Positions 24,534 to 35,810 of a stretch of 64,000 bases of DNA are shown piece by piece. Position numbers and translations under genes: made by a program. The DNA comes from Aquilaria yunnanensis (Eukaryota; Streptophyta; Magnoliopsida; Malvales; Thymelaeaceae): NCBI GenBank assembly GCA_039654915.1, contig CM077598.1:77342041-77406040 (forward strand), read 5' to 3'. The first letter of the stretch is position 1; each line of letters starts with the position of its first letter. Below the pieces are notes generated by a model. That model was not told the DNA's origin and did no database searches. It saw only the letters and a program-made list of their open reading frames with translations.

Positions 24534-24930
24534 ATCCATCACGTCGAGCACGCCCTCTAACGCCATTTGGTCTAGAGGCGCCGCCCTAGACTGACTCTGC
24601 TGGACACAGGACGCGACGCATGAGCAGACCTATAAAGGCAAAAAAGTAGGTTACCTCGAAGACACCAAAAGACAGCCTGTGACTTGGGGCAAAAGGTCTA
24701 TCTTCGGTACAAGGTTATCCTATTTTCCCTCGCCACGAGGACACCAAGAGACAACCTGTGACTTGGGGCAGAAGGTGTATCTTCGGCACAGGGACAGCCT
24801 ATCTTCTTGCGCCTCGAGGACGCAAAAAGGGCTGCCCATCGCTTCAGGCAGAAGAAGGCGTCTTCGGCGCAGATATCACAACCAAAGGACCCGAAAACCG
24901 ATGAACCGAAGTTTCTCACTTCGGCTTTTC

Positions 24931-24939
24931 GGAGGGGGG
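24931..24939 (+). promoter_or_regulatory. Polypurine tract of element C
   Basis: GGAGGGGGG, then CCTG and TGATAG, the first six bases of the 3' LTR before the T-type insertion. Confidence 0.75.
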
Positions 24940-26444
24940 CCTGTGATAGTGTTACGGCCCTTCTAGAGGGAGGTAAGGACTTTAGAATTTAGTTTAGAAG
25001 TTTAATTTAAGTTTGCCTAGCAAGAATTTAGAAGTTTGCCAAAGTTCACTAAGTTCCGACAAGAATAAAGCTCTGAACTAAGTTCAGGGGCAAAATGGTA
25101 ATTTTGCACCCTGAGTGGCCGGGACGAGTCCCGAGTGTTTTAAAATGAATTTTTAGAACTTAACTTTTAACCTTAACTCAAACTCAACAAATAGACAAGA
25201 ATTTAATCAAGAACTGTTAAGTTACAAAGATGGGGGACCTAATTGCACAAAACTTGAAACCTTGGTGGTTTGAGGGGTTAAGTGGGGTTTAAGAAGAGGG
25301 AAGAAGGGTTTGGGCTACCATAACCCATTTTCCAGCTTCTCCACTCCATTTCTCTCTCAAATTAAGCTTGGAATCAAAAGCTTTTGGTGCCAAAAGGTGC
25401 AATTAAGGGTGTATAAGCTTGGAGGATGCATTTTCAAGCTTGAATCCTTGTTTTTGAAGCTTCAAAGGGCGTTTTTCTCCATCCCCTGTTTTTGAACGAG
25501 GTATGAGTTATGTTCTTGATTGAATTCGTGTTATTTGGTTGATTGGAAGCTTGGGTTTTGGTTGAAAGATGTGTTTTTGATGTTTTAGAGCTTTGTTTTG
25601 GTATGGTTTTGTGTAGAACTTTGGAAGCTTGTTTGGGAGAGGAAGGGTTCGAATTCTTACTTGTTCTTGGTGTTAAGGTAAGGGAGAAAGTGTTTTTAAG
25701 TTGTTGGATTGCTTTTGGATTGAAATGGATTGAGAAAGTTGAGTAATTTTTGGTTATGGTATGAAGAAACGTTTTGGGAATTATGATGGACTAGCTAAAT
25801 TCGAAGGATTGGTTTGATGTTTCTAATGCATCATAGTTTAGCTTTGATAGTTGGTTTTGTTCCTTGCAACATGTACTTCATGTGTATGAAATTTGGTAAC
25901 TTTTGATGCATGTTTGCTATATGTGATAGCCAAAGGCTGTCGCCTCAATCTGGCCGAATACCCTGCCACAACAACGGCCAGAAGAACTGGCGCTTCCCGG
26001 GAATAGGTGGAATCATGCACCTCGGGAGATAGCCTGAGAGCTCCGAGCCTCGGCACGCCAGTAAAACTTGAGGACTCCATTCGCCCCCCAAGGTTGTGAA
26101 CAACGCGCCTTCGGAAAAGTGGCACCAGACATTGCTGCCTGAATATGATATCCCCGAAGGCGGAACCCCCTGGAACTGGGAACCCCCGAACTGAGGGTAG
26201 GCTTCCCGAAGAGGCTCTGTCCGAACTAGAGGACGACCTCGCCCAGGGACCTCGGGAGTACGGCAGGCGCATTTAAGGAAGCATTTAAGGAAGCCTCTGA
26301 CACGTCCCACCACAGACGTAAAAAGTCGCCCTGACGCGCAGACGCCATCAGAATCATATCATGGCCCGTCTCAGCACAAGGCTCGAGACCATCTAGTTAC
26401 CAACTATCTGTCCCCTACGCCCAGACGTTCAGGAGCATCCGACC

Positions 26445-26490
26445 GCACGCGTGTCATGATCTGAACGGGCTAGGTATTCCTATATATACA
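26445..26490 (+). promoter_or_regulatory. LTR core promoter of element A
   Basis: TATATATA at 26481-26488 with GTGTCATGATCTGAACGG about 20 bp upstream. The ACGTGTC box found in the other Tat LTRs reads GCGTGTC here. Transcription should start about 30 bp after the TATA box, which sets the start of R. Confidence 0.6.
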
Positions 26491-26630
26491 GGAAATAAAT
26501 ACTTGACAGGAGGTTGGCAGGCCGGAGATACAGCTCCCATACTCTGAGAAAAGACCAGGCGAGACTTTTCTGCCTTTCTCTTTGAGCTAGTGACTTTCTC
26601 CTTCTTCCGGCCACCACTGACTTGGGCGTC

Positions 26631-26668
26631 GGAGGCTCCCCCCCCGGAAAAACACTCCGGGGGCCTCC
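26631..26668 (+). other. G/C stem-loop in the LTR of A
   Basis: GGAGGCTCCCCCCCCGGA and TCCGGGGGCCTCC can pair around an A-rich loop. It lies after the CTTGGGCGTC motif and about 140 bp after the TATA box, so it should be in the transcript leader. Equivalent hairpins occur in every Tat LTR of the window. Confidence 0.6.
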
Positions 26669-26758
26669 TGACCCTGTTTCTCAGTTTTCCAGGTACTCTC
26701 CTAGAGGCGATCCACCTTCCAGGCGTTCTTCCTCCTAGAAGTCTCCTCAACAGTCATC

Positions 26759-29700
26759 ATGACTCACAACGATGAGGCCCTGGGCCATCATTTGGCGCCG
26801 TCTGTGGGAACCCGCTCGCAGATTGCCGTCGTTGAGACTCGGCGTTCTAAGGACAAGGGACTCCCAAGGTCCTCGTCCGCGCCTGAGATACAACCGGCTG
26901 CTGAGCAGACACTCCCAGAGACTTCTACGCCCGAGGAGGACCGCCCTCTGGTAATCACCATGAGCTTCTTGAGGGACTTTCAGCGCTCGGTCGTTGCTGA
27001 AATGACTCAGCAGATCGACCGAAGATGGCTACAGCAGTCGCAGGCCCAGAAACCCTCCTCATCAACACGCCCTCGGGAGAGAAGCCCCAAGTCTACACAC
27101 CGCAGTTCAGAAAGTGGAGATCCTCGCGGAGAATCATCCACAGAAGATATAGCCCTCGGGAAACGGCCTGTGGGACAAACCGGGTCCAAGCGACCGAGAG
27201 TCTCACAGCGAAGCAGTTCGTCGCCTGAGGCGAGGGCCCTGACCCCTCCGCGCCGAACTCGCTCCCCGAAAAGGCGCCGTCGATCACCCTCCCGCGAAAA
27301 TGGTCCTAGCGCCACTGCGCTTATGGAAAGGATATTGGCACGGCTGGACAGAGTGGAAAAGCAAGTGACCAGAAAACCCGTTTGGGACAGGCTGTCGGGG
27401 GCGTTATGCGAAGATGGCTCCCCGTTTATTCGCACCGTCGTTGAGGCAGCTATGCCAGGCGACTTCAGAGTGCCTAGGCTGGAGATCTATGATGGCCGGA
27501 CTGATCCACAGGCCCATCTGACGAAGTACAGGCGGAGCATGATAATGCACGGAGCTGATGACACTACCATGTGCAAATGCTTTGAAGTCACCCTCACGGG
27601 CCCAGCAACAGCATGGTACAATTCGTTGCCCCCAGGGACTATCACTGAGTTTCAGGAGTTGTCCACAGCCTTTACCCAGCAGTTCATTGGGAGCAGGCCG
27701 ACGGTCAAAATGCCTGTACAGATGTTCGACATAGAGCAGAGAAACGGAGAGACGATCCGAGACTATGTCGAACGATTCAACAGGGAAGCACTCAGTGTCC
27801 CGGACTTCCGGCCCGAAATCCGCATCCTCGCTATGACACGGGGCCTTCGGCGTGACTCACAGCTGTTCTACGAGTTCTCAAAGGACCCCCCGAAGACCCT
27901 CGGAGAATTTTACCGAAGGGCAGAGCAGCACATGACAGCCGAGGAATTGAGGATGGCGGGGCCGAAGTCTGATCATCACCGCGCCGAAGGGTCCAGCTAG
28001 CAAGCTCGGTATCTTTCTGAACACACAGGTCGACCACGGCGAATGCGAGGAAAGAAACCTCAAAGTTTCACACCCTTGAGCACGACACGGACCAACATTC
28101 TCATGGCGCTGGAAAGGCAAGGGACGCAGATTCGGCGGCCAAAGGCCATGGCCGCCGATAATAAGAAGAATGCCAAGAAGTTCTGCCAGTTTCATCGCGA
28201 CCACGGTCATGACACCGAAGACTGCTTCCAGCTGAAGAAGTACATAGAGTCGCTGATCAAACAGGGCCAACTTCGCAAGTATCTGCGGATGCCCTCCCCT
28301 AAAGGCAGAAAAGAGGAGGAAGAGAGGGCCGAAAACGAGGACTATGACTCCGACAGGCGGAGAAACAGAAGTCCAAAAAGGCGCCTCCCACCTCCAGTAG
28401 GGGTCATCCAAACCATCACCACGGGGCTCCCATCCTCGGAAAGAAAGCGGAAGGCCAGAGAAATTGCTGTTATGGAGTATCAAAGTCCATCAAAGAAATT
28501 GGCTCGCAAAGATGGCTCCACTGTCGTCTTCCCCCACGACGACCCGCTGCTGATAATGGCGAGAATAGGGAACTGGGACGTCAAGAGAGTGTTGCTTGAT
28601 GATGGCTCAAATGCTGACGTCCTATTCTCGCACTTACTGCCGAGCCTGGGCATCACCAGCAGCGAGCTGAAACCTGTCACCACGCCCACCTTCGGCGTTG
28701 GGCCATCCGAACTACCCGTCCTCGGATGGATCGACCTCCCTTTGATGATGAAAGGCACTTCGGTAGACGGAGCAGCTGAGTTGTACGCGTCCACAATGAC
28801 AAGATTCATCGTCATGGATGTCCCGTCTTCGTACAACGCCATCCTTGGAAGGCAGACTCAGGGGAACCTGCACATTCGCCCCGATGTGAAGTACTTGACT
28901 GTCACATTCGCCACCAAGGATGGAGATGCAGAGGTCTTCATCGACCAAGCCGAGGTAAGAAAGGTGTTTGTAAAAACACGAAAGGCTCCGGCAAACAGCT
29001 CTACACAAACAGTGGAGGCAAAGGCGCAGGAGAAAGGCAAAGAAGGAGATCCCGCAGAAGCAGAAACGGAAGCAGTAGATCTTGTCCCAGGACAATCTAC
29101 CCGAATAGGGAAGAGCTTGGCCAAAGGTGATAAGGAAAATCTTGTATCCTTTCTGCTAAAAAATAAAGATCTGTTTGCCTACTCGCCGAAAGACATGCCA
29201 GGAGTGAACCCTGGCATAATACAGCACAGCCTCAAAGTAAGCCCGGAAGCAAAACCTATCAGGCAAAAGAAACGAAGCATCTCAGCCCACAAAAGCAACT
29301 TTGTGAAAACCGAAGTCCAGCGCCTATTGGATGCTGAAGTTATCAGGGAGGTCAAATACCCCGAATGGTTAAGCAACGTGGTCATCGCCACAAAAGAAGG
29401 TAGCAGCAAACTCCGGATGTGCATTGATTTTAGAAACTTGAACGATGCTTGCCCGAAAGACTCATTTCCCCTCCCGCCAATAGATCAACTGGTAGATTCA
29501 ACGGCCGAATACGGGCTCCTGAGCTTCCTAGATGCCTTCAGCGGCTACCATTAGATAAGGATGGACCCGGAAGATGAAGAGAAAACTGCCTTCATCACCG
29601 AGGGAGGAACGTACTGCTATATAAGAATGCCCTTCGGGCTGAAAAATGCAGGAGCCACCTACCAGAGACTGATGAACAAGGTCTTTAAAGACCAAATGGG

Positions 29701-32257
29701 GAGAAACATGGAAGTATATGTTGACGATATGATAGTAAAAAGCAAGCTGCCCGGCTACCACGTTGCAGATTTGGAGGAAACCTTCCAAAAGTTCAGAGCC
29801 TTCGGGATTCGCCTTAACCCCGAAAAGTGTATGTTCGGGGTGACGTCGGGAAAATTCCTTGGGTACATGGTATCCGAAAGAGGCATCGACGCCAATCCTG
29901 AGAAGATTAAGGCTCTGCTTGAGTTCCGAACTCCTGCCACAGTGAAAGACGTGCAGAGACTAACCGGAAGAATAACCTCTCTGAGCAGGTTTATTTCCAG
30001 GTACGGAGATAGGTGTCGACCTTTCTTCAAAGTCCTCACAAAGGCAGCAAAGATGGAAGGCGACCTCGGAAGAAACAATCATCTCTGGGAAGGAGATTGC
30101 CAAAAGGCCTGGGAAGAACTCAAAGTCTACCTGGCCAGCCTGCCGACTCTGCGGCAACCTCGGGAGGGAGAACCCCTCGTACTATACCTCGCCGTCACAG
30201 AAAAGGCCGTGAGCTCGGTCCTGATAAAAGAAGAAGGGCCGAAACAATGGCCGGTCTACTACGTTAGCAAGTCCTTGCACGGCGCCGAGGTCAGGTACCC
30301 TTTGCTTCAAAAAGCTATATACGCCTTGGTGCTTGCAGGAAGAAGGCTGCGACCATATTTCCAGGCTCACCCCATCATCGTCCGAAGTAGTCTACCACTA
30401 CGGGATGTCATGAAGAGAGTTGATCATTCGGGAAGGCTCTCCAAGTGGTGCATAGAGCTTGGCGAACACGAAATCACGTATGACCCTCGAAAGGCCATAA
30501 AAGCCCAAGCATTGGCAGATTTTATCGCCGAAATACCCACCACTGAGGAGAACCACTCAGATCCGAAAGAAGGGGAGCCAGAATGGACCTTGCATGTTGA
30601 CGGAGCCTCGGGGTCCGAACACCAGGGAGCTGGAATAGTTATCAGAGGACCCGAAGGCCTAGAGGTGATGAAGGCTATCAAGTTCAGCTTCAACGTCACC
30701 AATAATGTGGCTGAGTATGAAGCCCTCATAGCGGGATTACGCTTGGCCAGAAAGATTGGCGTGAGAAGCTTAAGGGCTCACAGCGATTCCCAGCTGGTAG
30801 TTCGGCAGACGGCAGGAGATTATGGGGCGAAGGACCCCATCTTGGCAAAATACCACGAGCTGGTAAGAAAACTCATCCAAGAGTTTGACGCCGTACGGAT
30901 CGAAAATGTACCCCGGCGGAATAACACTGAGGCAGATTGCTTAGCAAAGTCCAAAACATACACCGAGGTGCTAGACCATCCAAGCATCTCCGTGCTAAGC
31001 GTAACGACCTCGGGAATGGGGTGGAAGGACCCCATAAAGAGATACCTCGCAGAGAATGAGCTTCCCGAAGACGCCGGCAATGCTGCAAGACTGCGAAGAC
31101 GTGCCGGAAGATTCTTCCTGATTGGTGAAGAGTTATATCGGCAAGGATATGCAAATCCGCTGCAGAGATGTGTGGGCGAAGAGGATACTGAGATGGTCCT
31201 CGAAGAAGTCCACGAAGGCATGTGCGGCTCGCACGGTGGAACTGATGCCCTTGCAGCAGTGATACTCCGCCAAGGATACTTCTGGCCTACCCTGAGAAAG
31301 GACGCAAGGCAGTTCGTCCAGAAGTGCGGTAGTTGCCAGAGACATGCAAAAATCCAGAGGATACCCTCGGAAATGGTAACGTCGGCAGACTATCCTTGGC
31401 CCTTCGCAGTCTGGGGTATAGACCTCATTGGGCCACTCCCCACAGCGCCCGGAGGCGTGAAATTCTGCGTGGTAGCAGTGGACTATTTCTCAAAGTGGGT
31501 AGAGGCAGAACCACTAGCAACTATCTCGGCAAAAGAAGTGCAGAAGTTCGTGTGGAAAAACATCGTATGCAGATTTGGCATACCGAGGGTACTAGTAGCT
31601 GATAATGGATCCCAGTTCATAGACAAAGGATTCCAGGAATTCATCAGCGACCTCGGAATAAAGATGCACTTCGCCCCAGTAGCTCACCCCCAAAGCAATG
31701 GGCAGGTGGAAGTATCAAACAGGACCATAAAAGACGGCCTGAAAAAGAGACTAGGGGAAGCCAAGGGGAAATGGCCAGGAGAACTCCAAAGTGTATTGTG
31801 GAGCTACCGAACGACGCCACGAAGAGCCACAGGGGAAACTCCCTTCTCACTCGTCTTCGGAACAGAGGCCATTATCCCAATAGAGATAGTTCAGCCTTCA
31901 ATACGGGTGCAAGTATTTGATGAAGGCGGAAACGACCTCGGCCTGAGAACCAAGCTCGACCTTGTGGCCGAACACAGAGAAATAGCCGAGCTGAGAAGAA
32001 AAGCTTTCCAGCAAAGAGTGGCCGCGGCTATCAACTTAAAAGCCAGGCCAAAAGAAATCAAAAAAGGAGACCTCGTTCTCCGAAAGGCCGACTTTGCACC
32101 CCGAAGGCCATCTCACGGAGTACTTTTCGCAAATTGGGAAGGACCTTATCTGGTTCTCGCCGAAGTACGAAAAGGCGTGTACAAGCTTGGTGACGCCGAA
32201 GGCGTAGAATTGAAAAACACTTGGCATTCAGACGCCCTGAAAAGATTCTACGCCTAA
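26759..32257 (+). pseudogene. gag-pol of element A, two in-frame TAG codons
   Basis: Same length as the intact gag-pol of B (5499 nt) with no frameshift. Two single-base changes create TAG where B has CAG: 27998-28000 (end of gag, just after HRAEGSS) and 29552-29554 (in RT, just after AFSGYH). All catalytic motifs elsewhere are kept: protease DDGSNAD, RT YVDD, second RNase H VDGASG, integrase HHCC and DDE. The ATG at 26759 is inside the LTR and the PBS is translated as HLAPSVG. The product would stop after 413 residues unless both TAGs are read through. The element could still be mobilised by proteins from intact relatives such as B; that is an inference. Confidence 0.93.
26791..26810 (+). 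promoter_or_regulatory. Primer-binding site of element A
   Basis: TTTGGCGCCGTCTGTGGGAA, identical to the sites in B and C, directly after the LTR. It lies within the gag reading frame. The primer tRNA was not identified. Confidence 0.8.
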
Positions 32258-32399
32258 GCTTGAGCGGAAGAAGTATGTTGTACAAGAAATATTCTAAGTA
32301 CAGAATGGTCTAGAGAAGAATGGTCTTGAGAAAAATTTTCAAGTATACCAAATTGTCCAAGACAGATTTCCGCGAAGGTGCTCGCCACGAAAAAAGCGG

Positions 32400-32920
32400 T
32401 TGTGACTTCCCGAAGCCCCTTGAGCCACTATGCTCGGGAAAAATGGGAAACAAGAATCTTGCAGAGGTACTCAGCATAATCAGTGCAGAGAAAATTTTCC
32501 GAACACCCTTGAGCGAATATGCTCGGGAGAAAGGGAAAGCAAGAATCTCGCAAAAATACACGCCAAAACAAAAGCAGAGGTAATTTCCGAACACCCTTGA
32601 GCGAACGTGCTCGGGAAAAAGGGAATGAGCAATCTCGTGAAGATTTTCCTAAGTCCCTTGAGCAAATATGCTCGGGACAATAGGAAGACAGAAAAATTTG
32701 GCTAAAGATTTTCCGAAGGCCCTTGAGCGAACATGTTCGGGATAAAAGGAAACAAAAAGCCTGCAAAAGACTTAGCCAAATTTTTGCAAATTTTCCGGAA
32801 AGTCTCTTGAGCGAGCACGCTCGGGACAAAGGAAGGTAAAAAGTTTCTTTGGTTGCAGGTTTTCCGAAAGTCTCTTGAAGCGAACGTGTTCGGGACAGTG
32901 GAAATGAAGAAACTTGCAAG
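32400..32920 (+). repeat. Short-repeat array downstream of pol in A
   Basis: Seven irregular units 60-95 bp apart (near 32405, 32488, 32583, 32645, 32706, 32790 and 32868). Each has TTTTCCGAA, then CTTGAGCGA, then TGCTCGGGA or TGTTCGGGA. The core is palindromic in most units (for example GAGCGAGCACGCTC or GAACATGTTC). Hypervariable tandem repeats in this 3' region are a known trait of Tat elements. Confidence 0.75.
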
Positions 32921-33028
32921 AAAGGACTTAGCCGAAAAGATTGTTCATTTAGAGCAAACGCTGCCTTACAAAAGAAGTGTCCAAAGAAGGAGCACGAAGG
33001 AGAAAAATAAGAGGAGCCCTAAAACAAA

Positions 33029-35377
33029 CTAGGGAGAGCCGGGTGGACGAAGACCAGGAAGCTTCAGATGCTCGACCCTGGACCACTGCCACCGAGGTCC
33101 CTCAGGAATATTTAGGCCCTCCAGAAAAGAGAGGTCCAAATCTGGGAACCTCTGCAGCACCTGGTGCCGAGCGAGGCAGAAGCCGTCCTGAAAGGCGACC
33201 TTGGCCATGTCGTCAGAAGTATGTTTTTGAATGCCAAGGACATTGACCTCGTCCCTCAGCTCAGCAACCTCCTCCTCGAGCTCGCTTATCCCCAGCATCT
33301 CTCCGGACTCCTTCTTCAGAGCCTCGACCTCGGCTTGAAGAGCAGTGTTCTCGTCCGTCAAAATCGACGCAAGACTGTCGGAAACAGCCTTGTCCTTGAC
33401 AAGATCTTCATTGGCGGCAAGCAGCTCCTTTACTTGGTCGCCGAGGTCGGAAATCTTCCGGGAGGAGTCCTTTTCAAGTTCTTCTCTTTTCTTCGAGAAC
33501 TCCTCCCGAACGGCAGCAAGTTGCTGAGAACAATCCGCTGTCAGCTGCTGGTTGCTGGCGATCACCTTTGCAAGCGAAGCCTTCGCTTCACTGAGTTCCC
33601 GCGAAGTCGCATCCTTGGAGGCAGCCTGTCTGGCCACCCGAACTCGGAGATAACCAGCGTACTCCAGCAGCTACGGCAAGGCAAAAGTCCAGGTTAGTAC
33701 AAGTCTAAACACTTAGAAAATTGAGGAAAAAAGTGTAAAGACTATACCTGAGCAGCATGCTCGGTGACTTTTGCGGCGAGGGTATTATCCCCCGGGTGAG
33801 CCGCCGCAATGGCCCGGAAGGAGGCATCAGTGGTCATCCCCTTCCAAATCTCTTTGGTCATCTTCGGACAATCGTCGGAGAACAGATTCATATCCTCCGT
33901 AATTGTCCAAAAGGGCTCCAAGGGGATCTTCCCCTCAGGGATTGTGGCATCACGCAGGGCCCGTTTCCTCTCATGAATGGCCCTCCAGCCAACAGTAAGA
34001 GGCTCCCCTGAAAGTGAGAAGGAAGTTAGGAGCAAAAGAAAAATTCGCGAAAGGAAAAGGAGCTGAACTTCGGCTAAAGACATACCTGGAGGAACCTCGG
34101 AGACAGTGTCCTCGGGATCCTCGGGCCCCTCGGAAGAAAGACCCTTACCCTTCTGCCGGTACCGCTCCTCGGCGGTGGATACTTCTACCACTACAGTGTT
34201 TCTGGGGGCCTCGAGGTCGGGAAGAGGCACCTCGGCGGAAGTAGCGGGGACCTCGGCCGGTGGAATTTCAACAAGACCAGCGTCTTCGCCAGCTTCTTCT
34301 TCCAAAAGCTCTGGCTGAGGAGACTGGAGAGTTTTCCTAACTCGCTTCGCCGAGGGTCCCGCCCCTGTCGTCTTCCTTCTTCGGGAAGCCGCCTTCTTTG
34401 TCTGCTCCCCCTTCTCCACTTGGCCAGAAAAGAGGGCCTTGTAATAAGCGGCAGCCCCATCGCCCATCTCTGAAAAAGAGAAGAAATATCAGCGTAAGTC
34501 CGAGGAAAAAGTATAAAGGGATGGAAGATTACTCACTTTCGGCAAAAGTTTCGAAAGAAGTCTCCCCCTTAAGGAGCTTGACCAGCCAGGAGTCTTTCCC
34601 GGTGATGGCGGGAGCGGGCATATTGAGGTCAGTCACGTGCTCCTTAACCACTTTCAGCTCCCGAAGGACTTCTTCGGTCATCAACCTCCAGTTGATAGGA
34701 AAGGGGTAAAGAGCACGAGGAGAGACCTCGGGAGCCCAGTCAGCGACTGCCCGAATGCGGGCGTCGAAATCCGCGAACACGGAAGCCAACGGTGGGGTCA
34801 GCAGCATCCTCGGATCGACGACGTCTGCGTTCAGCACTCCCTGAGCCCACCTGGTCGGGACATCAGACCAGTTCTTATCCACCTTGAGGAAAAAGAACTT
34901 AGGCTGCCACCCCCGCCAGCTGTCCTTCGTGTCGAAGGTGAAGGTGAATTTTTTGCTCCCGGATCCCCGAGGTAGCAGGAAATAGAAGCCACCCTTCGGG
35001 ACCACATAGAGCTTGTAGTACTGCATGAAAATGATGAAGTGGGGCTCTATCCCGAACACGCCACACATGCAGAGGTAGGCGTTAAAGTAGCAGTACGCGT
35101 TCGGGGGAAGCTGGTTCACAGCAATGCCATGGAATTGGCAGAACTCGCAAACCACCTTCGGGGGAGGATACCGAAGACCGGCCTTCAGTTGGGCTCGAAA
35201 GACGGTAACCTCGTCGCCACGGTTTGAAAAAGCAAAATGGCTAGAACGAGGCAGTCTGGTCACAGCGTAAGACGGAAGAAAGAATTTTTTCTTCCACCTC
35301 TCTAGTTTTTCGGGGGTGGTACAGCAAGGATGGGCCAGAAGAGGTTTCCAGCTCTCGGGAACAGGCATCGCAGACAT
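33029..35377 (-). CDS. Antisense four-exon gene of element A (PF04195-like, coiled coil)
   Basis: Exons 35377-34537, 34469-34086, 34007-33748 and 33670-33029 join in frame to 708 codons plus stop. Introns are 67, 78 and 77 bp with GTGAGT, GTATGT-like and GTATAG donors and CTTTTTCAG, ACTTTCAG-type and GCCGTAG acceptors; phases 1, 1, 0, as in B, C and F. Residues 1-280 hold the PF04195-like region (CCTTPEKLERWKKKFFLPSY, QLPPNAYCYFNAYLCMCG, YVVPKGGFYFLLPRGS, DTKDSWRGWQPKFFFLK). About residues 305-326 are basic. From about 505 there is a coiled coil, then FQDGFCLARHQVLQ, DLDLSFLEGLNIP and a WQWSRVEHLKLP tail that is complete here and cut in B. Converges with gag-pol. Function unknown. Confidence 0.8.
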
Positions 35378-35664
35378 GAAAAAGAGTTTGAGATGGAAAA
35401 GAAAATAGTTTCCAGAAAAAACTCAGAAGACGAGTTTGGAAAAAACAGCAGTTTTCCAGAAAAACTCAGAAAAACAGAGGAATCAAGTACTCTGGAAATC
35501 AAAACCCACCAAAAGATTTGCCGGAGGACGCCGTCGTGAAAGTTGGTAGGAAAAAGCTCTGATTAAAGAAGCTCCGCCACAGAAAGCAAGATAAAACGCA
35601 AGAACAGAGGGCAGAGCAGAAAAAGAGCAGAAAAACAGTAAGTGGGACTTATGATAGAATGGGC

Positions 35665-35810
35665 TATTTATAGGCCGAAGGTGGGTAACCGAAAAAACAT
35701 CATAAGTACCCATTGGAGGCGAACCGTCGCCGTAACTGCCCGCTGCACCCGAAAAGGCGCGCCCCCTGTAAATGACGCGCCTCTCCTCCAATGGCAAGAA
35801 GCCACGTGTC
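35665..35810 (-). promoter_or_regulatory. Putative promoter of the antisense gene in A
   Basis: GGCCTATAAATAG on the minus strand (TATA at 35665-35672), 288 bp upstream of the ATG at 35377. GCCACGTGTC (plus-strand reading) lies at 35801-35810, about 130 bp further upstream. Confidence 0.55.

Larger units (their letters stand above)
25924..26790 (+). repeat. 5' LTR of element A
   Basis: 867 bp, TGATAGCC to GGGCCATCA. Holds a duplicated GCATTTAAGGAA (26269-26292), a CACGCGTGTC box (26446-26455), a TATATATA box (26481-26488), the G/C hairpin at 26631-26668 and the gag ATG at 26759. Confidence 0.96.

Noticed and set aside
24950..25923. Host gene with a GT donor after 'tttttgaacgag' near 25500
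   Set aside because: The sequence recurs as a repeat (reverse) at 8636-10177, is flanked by the GATAG duplication and has no coding similarity, so it is LTR sequence.
26791..26810. Naming the primer tRNA from the PBS
   Set aside because: The 18 bases from TGG onward resemble but do not match the Asp-tRNA type site used by Athila elements. No other tRNA could be assigned without a search; comparing the complement with the tRNA set of the host would settle it.
27998..28000. Programmed readthrough of a gag stop in element A
   Set aside because: B has CAG at this site, and a second TAG of the same kind lies inside RT. Mutation explains both better.
32400..32920. CRISPR-like array
   Set aside because: The repeats are diverged, unequal in spacing and part of a plant retrotransposon 3' region; no spacers or cas genes.
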